This document shows, piece after piece, positions 42,754 through 53,650 of a stretch of 64,000 nt of DNA. Positions within the stretch are counted from its first letter, which is position 1, and every line of letters begins with the position of its first letter. The notes under the pieces are model-generated. The model made no database searches. It saw nothing but the letters and a program-made list of their open reading frames with translations, and was not told where the DNA came from. The translations under genes were made by a program, and so were the position numbers. This DNA is from Dendrophyllia cribrosa (Eukaryota; Cnidaria; Anthozoa; Scleractinia; Dendrophylliidae), in contig JAJLRJ010000010.1 of assembly GCA_024195265.1 (NCBI GenBank), positions 38,769,798 to 38,833,797 on the forward strand, given 5' to 3'.

Positions 42754-43931
42754 CTGAAGCAATTATGAAGGAGTAATTAACAAGGAAGACAATGCTTTCC
42801 CAAATTGTTGCTGGAAGTTATGTCAAAGGAAAGTGCTATTTCATGACTATTCAAAGTGAAGCGCATGATTTACACTTGGCATTTAAAGTTTAGCGCCCTG
42901 TAGCGTACAATCTTCTTAATTAAAAGTAGGTTATTTGACGGTCACATTGTTGTACAGATCTCTCAAGGGGAACTGGCAGCCAAATGCTGTAAATAATTAT
43001 CTAAGCAGAACGTTGGGCGGATAATTAAGTGCGTGACTCGATTTTGGGGGGCTTTGAAGGTTTGTTAGCTGTCTTTGGACTTTTATTTTTCCCCATGTTT
43101 CATAAACCCAAGTAAACGCTTTCGATAAGTACAGTTATCTTTTGCGCTTCTTTATCGAAATAAACAAATGATCTAAGCTGAGCTCTATCTAGGGTGTTTA
43201 AGGAGTGGAAACCCCCCCCCCCCCCCCCCTCCAACCCCCCTCAAAAAGAACTTGCTATCATTAAAGTATAAGTTGTTGCCGTATTAAAATAAAGGTATTT
43301 GTATATTCATTCAGGGGCAAACCTTTAGATTTCTTAGGTGGAGGAGTTGGGTGATCAAAATAAAATAACTTGCAAGCCAACTGTATTGGAAAATGGTCCT
43401 GAAACTGCGAACGCCCGACTTGAGGCTAAAATAAAATATTTCTAGGACAGAGCTTTAATTTGTCAAGTACCCCCTCCTCACCCCCCGGGGGGATGTTGTG
43501 AAGTGTATTACAATGTGGACGACTAATTGTGATTGGACTGTTGTCCTACTACCAAATCGGCAAATACATATATTTTAGCGCGCATTGTATAACAAAAAGA
43601 TGCGTTGTTATGTGCTCACGAACTATTTTTCTTTTGTTTTCTTTTTAAAAACAGCAAGTTCTTATAATGAAACTAGCAAAAAATTCAGAGAAATATTTTT
43701 TCTGCTAGATTAAAGAGGATGAAGATGAATCAAAGATGAATTTTGTTCCTTGAGAGATACTTTTATGTACACAGGGTAACTCTTTCAGTAATTACAAAGG
43801 TGTAAAAAACTGTCATGCGTCATTTTTTTTACTAAATAGACGCGCTATTAATTTAACTGGTAAACATTTTGGATATACAGTTCTAGCCTTTGCTGTCTTC
43901 CAATTTGTGCAAACGGTTTGCACTTCACAAG
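42754..43931. other. No recognised gene; simple repeats
   Basis: Contains an 18-base C run (43212-43229) followed by CCAACCCCCC, and a CCCCCCGGGGGG palindrome near 43485. No supportable coding sequence. Confidence 0.45.
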
Positions 43932-44010
43932 CAGGGGCAGATTTAAGGAAGGGGCCGAGGGGGCCGAGGGGGCTGACATACAACCCCCACCCCCACCCCC
44001 AACCCTTCCC
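43932..44010 (+). mobile_element. Solo hAT-like terminus
   Basis: CAGGGGCAGATTTAAGGAAG followed by GGGGCCGAGGGGG resembles the CAGNGGCGGATC...GGGGGCC terminus of many animal hAT transposons. No inverted partner or transposase was found within a few kilobases, so this is probably a decayed fragment. C-rich CCCCCACCCCCACCCCCAAC follows. Confidence 0.4.
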
Positions 44011-44654
44011 TTTTTGTCTGAGGTTTTTTTTTTCTTTTGAAACAACGTCTGTCGGATGGTGAGATGGATGACTCTAGTTTGATTAGATCCCATACCACTC
44101 CGGTTACTTGGATTTCGTTTGTAAAAATGTTCGAGTTGATTCAAGTCATTTCACCACGACCAACTGCGCTAAATGGGCGCCCACGCGCCGCGCCCATGGT
44201 TCACCACACAGGGACGAGGAAATCCAGTGGGAAGAGGGCGATCTACGTGGTAGAGAGCCCCTTTGGAAACTAAAATGAAGAAATTGAAAACTTCAACGGT
44301 GTTTATTAACTCCTCCGTCAAGGAACCGTTCACCGAAAAAAAGTCTAAAGTGAACAGGGCATGTTTTCTTTATTTTTATTTTCTTTATTTTTTTGATACA
44401 TTTTTATATTTTAATTGAACAGGGCATGGTAGTTTTAAGGATAAACACGACGTTTCGATTAGTACTCACAACAAGGCTGCGAATAAAGCCATCTCTCATC
44501 ATTTCGTCCTTCTCGGCAAACATAAAAATTACATTTACATTTTATTTCACTGCATACGAGTGCTACGTGGCTCTCACAACGCGATTGTTCACGACAGTAT
44601 ATTTCCATTGCCGCGACTTATATATACCTTAATTCCCACAGCCTTCTCCCGTCT
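44011..44654. other. No recognised gene
   Basis: Short frames only (44037-44273 and 44393-44632 plus), without motifs or splice context. Confidence 0.4.
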
Positions 44655-44740
44655 GACCTCGTCGCAGCTCAGTTGGTTTGAGCGCTGGAAGATCTAGTCC
44701 AGAGGCTTTGAGTTCGATTTATGCTAAATTTTTCCTCGTG
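44655..44740 (+). repeat. Decayed tRNA-like sequence (SINE head)
   Basis: GCAGCTCAGTTGGTTTGAGC at about 44667 matches a Pol III A box and tRNA D-arm. GAGTTCGATT at 44710 resembles a degraded B box. It cannot fold into a full tRNA cloverleaf. Best read as an old tRNA-derived SINE head. Confidence 0.4.
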
Positions 44741-45411
44741 TCCAGTTGAAAAATCGATAAACAATGACTGGGGTTAGTTCTCCCTTTAAGAATTAAGTTG
44801 ATATATTATCTTTATGTCCAAAGAAAATGTTGTTGTACATGATTGAAGGTATTTATCCAGTTGTTTTAGCTTTTAATCTTTAATGTTCGCCGCAAACTTT
44901 AATTCAGTTGTAATATTCATCTTATTTAAGCGTTTTGTATTTAACAACATCATGATGGCTCCGGCAAAGTGAGTTTTAAAAGACTCTTTTTCCGCCAGAG
45001 AATCTAATTATTCAGGAGTTGAGCATTTTTCGCGCTAACTTTTTTTCCTGACAAAGAAATTGCTTTAAACTTTTTTAACCCAAATAGGATGATTTTAACA
45101 GTAGAATTGGGTCACCGTGCTCGTTTACTAGGAGAAAACAAACTCTTTTTCATTTGGTCAACTTATCCTCGAAAGAAATCCTCTTGGTTCGAACTGAGTG
45201 TGCGCTCGTCAGTGCACGCGCTTTTGACGCAAGAAATTATGTGTAGTATAGCGATGCGCAATGCAAGCAATACTAAGGAATGTAATTTCTGATGACTGAG
45301 TGACGTAGGAACGAATTAGGCAGAAATTATTATTCTGACGGCTCGGCATAGAGGCTCGCGTGACCTCATGGGACAGTTCAGGACTATTTAAGGTTTTGGC
45401 GGGAGATATTT
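44741..45411. other. No recognised gene
   Basis: AT-rich sequence, nothing supportable. Confidence 0.4.
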
Positions 45412-45526
45412 AACTATAATAGCGCGAAAGCGCGCGTGATATCGCCTAATTCTTAGCCGAAGAGGCCGTAGGCCGAGTGGGCTAAAATTAGGCGATATCA
45501 CGCAAGCTTGAGCGCAATAATAGTTT
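45412..45526. mobile_element. Foldback MITE with 47-bp arms
   Basis: Arms 45412-45458 and 45480-45526 pair around a GC-rich centre. The core GTGATATCGCCTAATT is opposed by AATTAGGCGATATCAC. The centre AGAGGCCGTAGGCCGAGTGG contains a GGCC-rich mini-palindrome. Confidence 0.75.
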
Positions 45527-45527
45527 T

Positions 45528-45711
45528 ATAATTCAACACATTGATAACAAAGCACAGTTTGAAGAAAAAATATCGAGTCGGATCCGTCATTTTTGCATTC
45601 TCTTGTCAAAATGCGAATTAACATCCATCGTTGGATATACGTCATGTAGACATAGCGTATATCGATAACTTTTTTACCATATTTGGGCAGTGTATCAATG
45701 TGTTGAATTAT
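45528..45711. mobile_element. Short-TIR element adjacent to the previous foldback
   Basis: ATAATTCAACACATTGATA at 45528 is inverted at 45692-45711 (TATCAATGTGTTGAATTAT). The inner sequence has further partial pairing (GGATATACGTCATG... versus CATAGCGTATATC). It begins two bases after the 45412-45526 foldback. Confidence 0.6.
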
Positions 45712-46196
45712 AAGTATCATTCTACGTCGGTCAGTCTTCTGCAACGTTATATCTTTTCTTTTCCTTTTTTCGATTCAGTTTCAGTCTTTCAAATAGGTTT
45801 GATACTGTTTTTCTAGCGAAAGTATTTGGAAATATTATCATTTGTCAGTTGTACGTCTGCCTCCGAGGTCCAGTGCCACTACACTTTTATAGGGGGGTAT
45901 ACGTTTCCGCAATTTTTGGCCACTTCTAAAGGGTGGTTTTTAGTGGTTTTTCGTATCTGGCGTGGCACATTTTTCTGTAATTTAAAAGTAAATTTAAATC
46001 TAATTTACAAGGTTAGGAGAATGTAAAGAATATGTTAGCAGGATACATCCATCAGATGACTGACTGACTTATCCTCAATAAACTCATTTCACATTGAATG
46101 TCTCGTCTTAGTGGAGTCAGAATGTCACCTTAAGTAGATACAAATGGAGTGCGTGTACATACGGGGTAAGTTGTGACGTAATTACTCAGGAGCTGA

Positions 46197-46284
46197 TAGC
46201 CTGAGAAAACAGACGTCGTTTCGCGGCGCCACCACTGCGGCCCCAGTGGTGGCGCCGCGAAACGACGTCTGTTTTCTCAGGCTA
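46197..46284. mobile_element. 88-bp perfect snapback MITE with 9-bp TSD
   Basis: Two 40-bp arms (46198-46237 and 46244-46283) are perfectly complementary around a 6-base loop, CGGCCC, with TAGCCTGAGAA ends. AGGAGCTGA is duplicated at 46188-46196 and 46285-46293. A 9-bp TSD with hairpin structure suggests a Mutator-like miniature element. The arms are 100% paired and rich in GGCGCC/GACGTC palindromes. Confidence 0.88.
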
Positions 46285-46930
46285 AGGAGCTGAGACCTTC
46301 ATAGAGTTGCTCGGTGTTTCACTTATCACGGAAGCAGATTGAGAACGTTTCGAGAACCGTTTGTAAACATTATAAACTGTGTCGATTTTCCAGTTCTGGC
46401 TGAGTAGACTGCAAAGCAGTTGCCGGTATTTTACCTCTTAAGCTCGAGGGAGAGGCGCCGACACTCGAGAGGGGTAGAGGCGCAAGCCGCCGTTCCTTCC
46501 TTCAGTTTGTTTTCGCGCTTCAGCTGTCGCCCCTTTTTTCGATAGACTCGGAAAAATACGGAAGTTCTGCAGTCTATGGGTGAAAAGAAAACATATTTTT
46601 TTCGAGCTCCGTTCTTTTTTATCTAGATTGTAATTCTCCCCAATGTCATGATTAATTATGGCTATAAAATTGTGATGTTGAGATCATGCACGCAAGAAGC
46701 GTTTTGAGTTAATGCCGTTTGCGGCTGTGTACCCATGCCGTGAATCATATATCAAATTGTTTCTTTTGGTCGGTGGATTATATCTATTACAGATTTTCGA
46801 GCATTCCATGTTAACAATGCTTTAAGCTAGCGCGTAAAGTAATGTGAACCGACCAAATGATCACGCTCGTGATAGGCAGTACAAAATGGATAAATAGGGT
46901 AACTTTTAATAGTCCATCATATCTCTTTCG
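46285..46930. other. No recognised gene
   Basis: Sequence before a LINE 3' fragment. Nothing supportable. Confidence 0.4.
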
Positions 46931-47850
46931 GGAGTATGGTTACCTATATTTTTTATTGCATTTTTCGAAACAATGCTTGGTAGGGAAAAACAAGGACATC
47001 GATCAATGATCTTGCCAATATTAGACTACGGAGACATCGTGTGGGGCGACAAGCATAATCAAATCTTGATGCAGCAGATCCAAATCATTCAAAATGCTGC
47101 TACCAAAGTAATTCTAGATAGACCTAGGCACTCATCGGCTACTAAAGCTCTTGCAGACTTAAATCGGAAGACGATGTCAGCGAGACGACGTATACATCGT
47201 CTCATCTTTGTCTAAAAGGGGATCAACGGTCTCTTGGTTTGTAATTTCCATTTTTCATCTTTTGCTGACCGACCCATTACTATAACACCCGCAATAGGAA
47301 CAATCTACGCAAGCTACACTGATTTTAATAAGACCTCGGGGCAGAACCGCTTTGTGTGTCATTGCATTGATTATTGGAACAGTCTCCCTGAACAAATCAG
47401 AACTTTATCTATCAACCGTCATTTTAAGCTAGCTATAAGTAATACTTAAACTTTTTATTATAGTTTTATATATCATTGTCATTTTTTTTCACTTGTACCC
47501 TAGTTTTTATTCTTACATATATATATTTCGTTTTTATATTTTATATTTATATATCCATTACCCTGGGTGCCAGAGGTTTTTATTTTTTAGTGGAAACGGC
47601 GAGTTTGAGCGGCGAAGCCGCGACAACGAGGCGCAACGCGCCGAGAACGAGCTTCTTCTAACCGTTTGTACGGTTAATTTCACTCATGATATTCAGAGAA
47701 CGGACCTCTGGATCCAGGGTGTATATCCATATACTTTTCTTTGCTATTTCTTAATATCATTATTTTTTTTCTGTGTATGTCCTCAGGGCCTCACTGAAAA
47801 TCACCATTGTGAGTGGGTTCCCTGATGAAAGAACATTATTATTATTAGGA
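46931..47850 (+). pseudogene. LINE 3' fragment (CR1/L2-like) with (ATT)n tail
   Basis: LPILDYGDIVWGDKHNQILM near 47010, followed by QQIQIIQNAATKVIL, is the conserved RT C-terminal region found in CR1/L2/jockey-type elements. YNTRNRNNLRKLH near 47280 and DYWNSLPEQIRTLSIN near 47370 complete the expected C-terminus across two frameshifts. The 3'UTR ends GGCCTCACTGAAAATCACC...GGTTCCCTGATGAAAGAAC(ATT)4 near 47845, a microsatellite tail typical of CR1/L2-like elements. A MITE (47559-47721) is inserted in the UTR. 5'-truncated and inactive. Confidence 0.8.
47559..47721. mobile_element. 163-bp MITE with 9-bp TSD TATATCCAT, inside the LINE 3'UTR
   Basis: The termini TACCCTGGGTGCCAGAGGT and CACCCTGGATCCAGAGGTCC (inverse) are imperfect TIRs. 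TATATCCAT is duplicated exactly at 47550-47558 and 47722-47730. The interior is GC-rich (GGCGAAGCCGCG, GCGCAACGCGCC) compared with its surroundings. The 9-bp TSD suggests a Mutator-like origin. Confidence 0.8.
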
Positions 47851-48060
47851 AAGTTTCAAAAAATGCTCGTTAACTTTTATTTCTGAGGAATCACTTTAAT
47901 GTTGTTAACCTCTGTTATGCGACAGCTCTTTGTAGCCGACTACTTTCAACTCTAACTATCTGAGATAGTTTCAAGCTAATTCACTCATCTTAGAAACTGG
48001 ATTAACTTAAACCAAAAAAAAAAACAAGGAACTGGTCAAAAGGATGCCAGATATCAAACT

Positions 48061-48375
48061 TCAAGACGAAAGATGGGAATATCGTTCGTCTTGCAATACA
48101 TTCAGAATCGTCTTATCGCGTATTCTCCCGTTATTTATAATTTCTTCTAAGATAATAGTTGTTGCACTAGGATGCAGCAACCATTTTGCATCTGAACATC
48201 TAAGGATGCAGTTAATATGGTCTCGTTCGGCCTGTTTTGGTTCGTCTGGGGGAATTTTATAGACTTTTGTGTCAAAGGTTATGGAAAGGGTACCCACGAC
48301 TTCACCATGAAAATTATGTGTTTTCAACCGAAACCCATCAGTATGAACAGGTGAGAACCATACGAAGACGTGTAC
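48061..48375 (-). CDS. Candidate exon or ORF remnant, unidentified
   Basis: The minus strand is open for 104 codons, from just after a TAA to TGA 48061-48063. The translation is coherent: VHTDGFRLKTHNFHGEVVG, then TLSITFDTKVYKIPPDEP, KQAERDHINCILRCSDAKWL, ATTIILEEIINNGRIRDKTI and LNVLQDERYSHLSS. The residue balance is much more protein-like than most frames here. No start codon is evident near the upstream end and no ideal acceptor is seen (TATTTAAG is possible). No domain is recognised; it may belong to a dead transposon. Confidence 0.35.
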   Translation of the reverse strand, partial: VHVFVWFSPVHTDGFRLKTHNFHGEVVGTLSITFDTKVYKIPPDEPKQAERDHINCILRCSDAKWLLHPSATTIILEEIINNGRIRDKTILNVLQDERYSHLSS

Positions 48376-48723
48376 TTAAATAGTGTTTCAAGACTTTGAT
48401 GACCAACAACCTCAACTCAAGGGTTAGAATACGCTGAGCGAAGAGAATGCAGGAAAAGAGTGTAGGGGATGCCTCTGTGAAGGAAAGATCTATACATCAT
48501 TCTGATTTTGGAGAGTTTTGAAACCCCAAAATGTCCCTAACACAAAAATGAAATATACGCTTATGTGTTACTCCGTCCAAAATGTTTCGAGGAGAAAACC
48601 CCTGGGCCAGCAGAGCTGAACTTCACAATGCAATATCTTTCGGGATGGGACAAACACCACCAAAAAAAATAACAGGTAAATAATGGAATCTTCAGGGAGA
48701 CTGAGCACCAGCGTTCGTTACTA

Positions 48724-48830
48724 GGATTTCTGGAATCGTTTGGGTTACCAGCGTTAGTTGCGATAGGTTGATGGTTTCCAACCAATTAACCAATCATAGC
48801 TCGTATTGGTTACCCAAACGATCCCAGAAA
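48724..48830. repeat. Inverted repeat with ~27-bp arms
   Basis: GATTTCTGGAATCGTTTGGG near 48724 pairs with CCCAAACGATCCCAGAAATC ending at about 48830, around a ~50-base spacer. Confidence 0.65.
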
Positions 48831-48865
48831 TCTCAGAAACGAATTAGATTTCTAAAGCATGGATT

Positions 48866-49053
48866 TCCACTGTCACGTAATTACTCACTGCGTTTTACGT
48901 GCATAAATAAAATTAGAGACAATGTACGAACAGCTTGCGTAAACTTATAAAAAGTTGAACCGTACTCAACTTTTCACTTTTACGCAAACTGTTCATACTT
49001 CATCTCTAATTATACTTACGCACGTATAAAATTACGAAACAGTGGAAATTCAG
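48866..49053. mobile_element. Foldback MITE with ~85-bp arms
   Basis: GGATTTCCACTGTCACGTAA is opposed by TTACGAAACAGTGGAAATTC, and inner blocks pair too (CAGCTTGCGTAAACTT / TTTACGCAAACTGTT). The arms carry indels. It follows immediately after the inverted repeat at 48724-48830. Confidence 0.7.
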
Positions 49054-49086
49054 CTTAATAGGGCAAAAAACGGTAATCACCTTTTA

Positions 49087-49160
49087 TAAATATAAATATA
49101 AATATAAATATAAATATAAATATAAATATAAATATAAATATAAATATAAATATAAATATC
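49087..49160 (+). repeat. (TAAATA)n microsatellite
   Basis: About twelve copies of a 6-bp TATAAA/TAAATA unit, with no interruption visible. Confidence 0.95.
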
Positions 49161-49328
49161 ACACACGATTGTTGTTTGAAACACCCGTACGAAAAATACC
49201 AGCATTGTCTGCAGCTAAATTTCAGAAAATGACCAAGCTTAGAGCTCACAAGTGCGAAAATGAAAAATCAAAATGTAAAAGAAACGACAATATTGGAAAA
49301 TAATATTAAATGATGGCTTTTATTTTTT

Positions 49329-49640
49329 TAGTGGTTAGTGCGTCGGACTTTCAACCTGAAGGTCGATGGTTCGAAGCCTGGTCTCTGCCGTCGTGTTGTT
49401 TCCTTAGACAAGAAACTTTACTCCACACTGTCTCTCTCCACCCAGGTGTATAAATGGGTACCGGCGACAAAAAAAATGCTGGGGGTAACCCTGCGATGGA
49501 CTAGCATCCCATCCAGGGGGGAGTAGCAATATTCCTAGTCGCTTCATGCTACAGAAACCGGGTTTAAGCTCCGGCCGTTGTGAGCCTTCTGGCTCGTGTG
49601 CGCGACTTTACTTTTTACTTTACTTTATTTGAAGGACTAA
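49329..49640 (+). mobile_element. tRNA-derived SINE
   Basis: The head has a Pol III A box (TAGTGGTTAGTGCG, 49329-49342) and a perfect B box (GGTTCGAAGCC, 49368-49378), 26 nt apart. The body contains GTGTATAAATGGGTACCGGC and AACCCTGCGATGGACTAGCA, followed by TCCCATCCAGGG, a motif reminiscent of LINE-related SINE/LINE 3' domains in other animals. The tail is a TTTACTTT-rich repeat ending near 49635. The complete head and tail suggest a full-length copy; partner LINE unknown. Confidence 0.8.
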
Positions 49641-50204
49641 AGCGAGATTTTGTTTACGATACAATACAATGCAATAGTTTATTAGTTCCTCCAACTTGGT
49701 TTTTCAGAACTAATTTACAATACGATAAAAAATAAAATGTAAGAAATTACAATATTTCTATCATGCATGATACATTATACATTATTAATAAAATCAACAA
49801 GAAAGTACAACTTATTATATATGATACATTAATGCGAAAAATACTGGCAATACAGTTCCTGTTTCACATTCCTCTTGAACTCTCTAATATGACTAGAGTT
49901 TTTAGTTTTCTCGCTATAGCCTGACAGCAGTAATGGATCATTCTCTAACCTCTCTTGAAATTCCATTGAATGAGAACTGTGGAGAGAAAATCAGAAAAAA
50001 GCGAAGAAAATAATAAAAAAAAGAATTTGATCTGACAAGCGGCTAAAATTGTAGATTGTGCTTTGTGCCAAACGATGTTTAGCTCGTGATAAATATCGGC
50101 AACAGTTCTATTTTCCTGTTCCTTTAAAATGAGTCCTAAACAGCAATAACTCTTTCATTTTTAACGTTGGCATATTTTTAGAACTTACATAAACATGTCA
50201 TGCA
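49641..50204. other. No recognised gene
   Basis: AT-rich DNA between the SINE and the minisatellite. Confidence 0.45.
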
Positions 50205-53200
50205 AACTCCTTTTATAATTTACGCGCATGCACTTAATACTAAAATAAACATTATCCCTTCTTAATCCATGTGTCAGTCGTTTGTTAACATGCACACACT
50301 TTTCATTCATATATAACATACTTTGTTATTGCATGCATCAGTTGTTTACTAACACGCGCACTTAATACTTATATAAACATTATTATCCCTTCGTTATTCA
50401 TGTATCAGTTGGTTGCTAAAATACGCGCACACCCTTTAATACCTATATAAACATTATCCCTTCTTAATTGATGTATGCGTTATTTGCTAACATACACACA
50501 CTCTTAGTCTGTTACTTATAAAAACATTATCCAGTCGTAATTCATGTATCAGTTATTTGCCAACACGTGCTCTCTTAACACTATAAACAATATTATCCCT
50601 TCTTAATTCACGTATCAGTTATTTGCTAGCACGCGCAATCTTAATACTTATTTAAACATTATCCCTTCTTAATTCATATATCAATTGTTTGCTAACACGT
50701 GCACACTCAATACTTATATAAACATTATCCCGTCGTAATACATGTAATTCACGTATCCGTTGTTTGATAAAGCACGCGCACACACTTAATTCAATTCTCA
50801 GTTATTTATTAAGACGCGCACACAATACTTCTATAAACATTATTCCTTCTTAATTCGTATTTATATCAGTTGCTTGCTAAAGCACGCGCACACTCCTAAT
50901 ACTTACATAAACATTATCGCTTCTTATTTCATGTATCAGTTGTTTGCTAAGACGCGCGCATACTCTCTATACTTATATAAACATTATTATCCCTTCTTAC
51001 TGTTCATGTATCAGTTGTTCGCTAAGACGCGCGCACACTCTTTATACTTACATAAACATTATTATCCCATCTTACTGTTCATGTATCAGTTGTTTGCTAA
51101 GACGCGCGCACACTATATACTCATATAAACATTATTCGTTCTTATTTCATGTATTAGTTGTTTGCTAAGACGCGCACACACTATTTATACTTATATAAAC
51201 ATTATTATCCTATCTTACTGTTCATGTATCAGTTGTTTGCTAAGACGCGCGCACACTATATAATCATATAAACATTCGTTCTTATTTCATGTATCAGTTG
51301 TTTGCTAAGACTCGCGCACACTTTTTATACTTATATAAACATTATCCCATTTTACTGTTCATGTATCAGTTGTTTGCTAAGACACGCGCACACTATATAC
51401 TCATAAACATTATTCGTTCTTATTTCATGTATCAGTTGTTTGCTAAGACGGGCGCACACTCTTAATGTTTATAAACATTATCCCTTCTTTATTCGTGTAT
51501 CAGTGTTCGCTAAGACGCGCACACACTATTTATACTCATAAACATTATCCTTTCTTAGTTCATGTAAAATCAGTTGTTTGCTAAGACGCGCGCACACTCT
51601 TTATAGTTATATAAACATTATTATCCCATCTTACTGTTCATGTATCAGTTGTTTACGAAGACGCGCGCACACTATATACTCATACAAACATTATCTCTTC
51701 TTATTTCAAGTATCAGTTGTTTGCTAAGACGCGCGCACACTCTTAATGTTTATAAACATTATCCCTTCTTTATTCATGTATCAGTGTTTGCTAAGACGCG
51801 CACACACTATTTATACTCAAACATTATTATCCCATCTTACTGTTCATGTATCAGTTGTTTGCTAAGACGCGCGCACACTATATACTCATATAAACATTAT
51901 CTGTTTTTATTTCATGTATCAGTTGTTTGCTAAGACGCTCGCACACTCTTAATACTTATAAACATTATCCCTTCTTTATTCATGTATCAGTGTTTGCTAA
52001 GACGCGCACACACTATTTATACTCATAAACATTATCCTTTCTTAGTTCATGTAAAATCAGTTGTTTGCTAAGACGCGCGCACACTCTTTATAGTTATATA
52101 AACATTATCCAATCCTGCTGTTCATGTATCAGTTGTTTACGAAGACGCGCGCACACTATATACTCATACAAACATTATTATCTCTTCTTAGTTCATGTAT
52201 CAGTTGTTTGCTAAGACGCGTGTACACTCGTAATACTGATATAAACATATCCCTTCTTAATTCATATATCAGTTGTTTGCTAAGACGCGCTTACTCTTAA
52301 ATCGCATATAAACATTCCTTCTCAACTCATGTATAATTTATTTGCTAACACGCACACTCTTAATGCTTATATAGACAGTGTAAACAGTATCATGAAACGT
52401 GGAAGAAGCGGCCTTCGGCACGGAAAACTCCCATTTAATCTTGGCGATCTCGTCCTCCAGCTTGAGTGGATGAAGGAAGGAAGAAAGGCACCTCCGGAAG
52501 AGTAGAAGCCAAGCTGGAATCTGCTGGACAGAGGGTGGTGGTAGTATCAGCAGCGGACTTGGTGAGGCGAGTGATTAATTGGCGTTAAACTATTTGTGGC
52601 CCACCACGAGGTGCATGTCTGCCAAATCCTGCTTGGTTATTCGGTGGTCATCTGGTACTCAGCTAGAACTTCCATAAGGCCATTGGCATGCGTTGCCAAG
52701 AATCTGTTGCTTGGGCAGAAGGTTTCATCGAGGAACGCTTCTTGCGAGGCATGATAAAACGCAATGTGAAAAAACGAAAGATTTTACAAGACGAAGGCGA
52801 ACCAAAAATATGTGTTATCGAAAGATATCTAACGGTAGCTACGCATTATACTGCCATTGGCCAGAATCCGATAGCACACATAAACATTATATCATGTATC
52901 AGTTATTTCCTAGCACGCGCACTCTTACTACTTAGCCCTTATTTACTCATTATCCCTTTTTAATTCATGTATCACTTATTTGCTAACACACGCACTCTTA
53001 ATGCTTATATAAACATTATATGCCTTCTAGACTTTAATTCATGTATTAGTTATCTTCTAACACGCGCACTCTCAATACTTATATAAACATTACCCCGTCG
53101 TCATTCATGTCAGTTATTTGCTAACACTAGCACTCTTAATACTTATAAACATTACCCCGTCGTCATTCATGTCAGTTATTTGCTAACACTAGCACTCTTA

Positions 53201-53650
53201 ATACTTATATAAACATTACCCCGTCGTAATTCATGTAACACGCATGCACTCAGGATGATAATGTTTTGTATGTGTCAGTTGTTTGCTAATACGTACACAA
53301 TTAATTCTAATATATCCGTTATTACCCATCCTTAATCTATGTATAAGTTGTTTGTTAACACACACAAACAACTAATTCTTAAATATACATTATTAACCCG
53401 CCTTGATTCATGTATCAGTTATTTGCTACGCACACTATTTATACTTATAAAAAAATTATCCCTCCCTAATTCATGTATCAGTTATTTACCAACACGCGTA
53501 CACGTACACTCTTATTACTTATATAAAAAATATTATTCCCTCTTAATTCATGTATCAATTATTTCCTAAAACACGCGCACTTTCTTACTTGTTATATAAA
53601 CACAGTTATCATGCCTTCTTAAATCATGTATGAGTTGAATTTGCTAACGC
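50205..53650 (+). repeat. ~70-bp minisatellite, about 40 units, interrupted at 52380-52870
   Basis: The consensus unit is TTCATGTATCAGTTGTTTGC, then TAAGACGCGCGCACACTCTT, then AATACTTATATAAACATTAT, then CCCTTCTTA, about 70 bp, with frequent small indels. The central part (50900-52300) is most uniform and the edges are diverged, as expected from unequal exchange. A higher-order repeat of roughly 490 bp is visible: the rare variant CATGTAAAATCAGTTG occurs at 51561 and 52048 in matching context. At 53100-53220 two units are almost identical. Frames such as LRRAHTLYTYINIIIPSYC are by-products. Confidence 0.93.
52380..52870. other. Non-repeat insertion inside the minisatellite
   Basis: About 490 bp of unrelated, more GC-rich DNA interrupts the array. 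The plus strand from about 52688 reads RCQESVAWAEGFIEERFLRG, then MIKRNVKKRKILQDEGEPKI and CVIERYLTVATHYTAIGQNP, a coding-like frame of about 65 residues. Upstream frames contain stops. No TIR or TSD is evident. It could be a fragment of a retro-inserted gene or transposon, or the ancestral single-copy DNA. Confidence 0.45.

Noticed and set aside
50874..51933. Several ORFs with LRRAHTLYTYINIIIPSYC-like repeats as a repeat-protein family
   Set aside because: They are translations of the ~70-bp minisatellite in different frames, broken by indels between units.
50205..53650. CRISPR array (regular repeats)
   Set aside because: Units are contiguous and degenerate without unique spacers, there are no cas genes, and the context is eukaryotic. 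It is a minisatellite.
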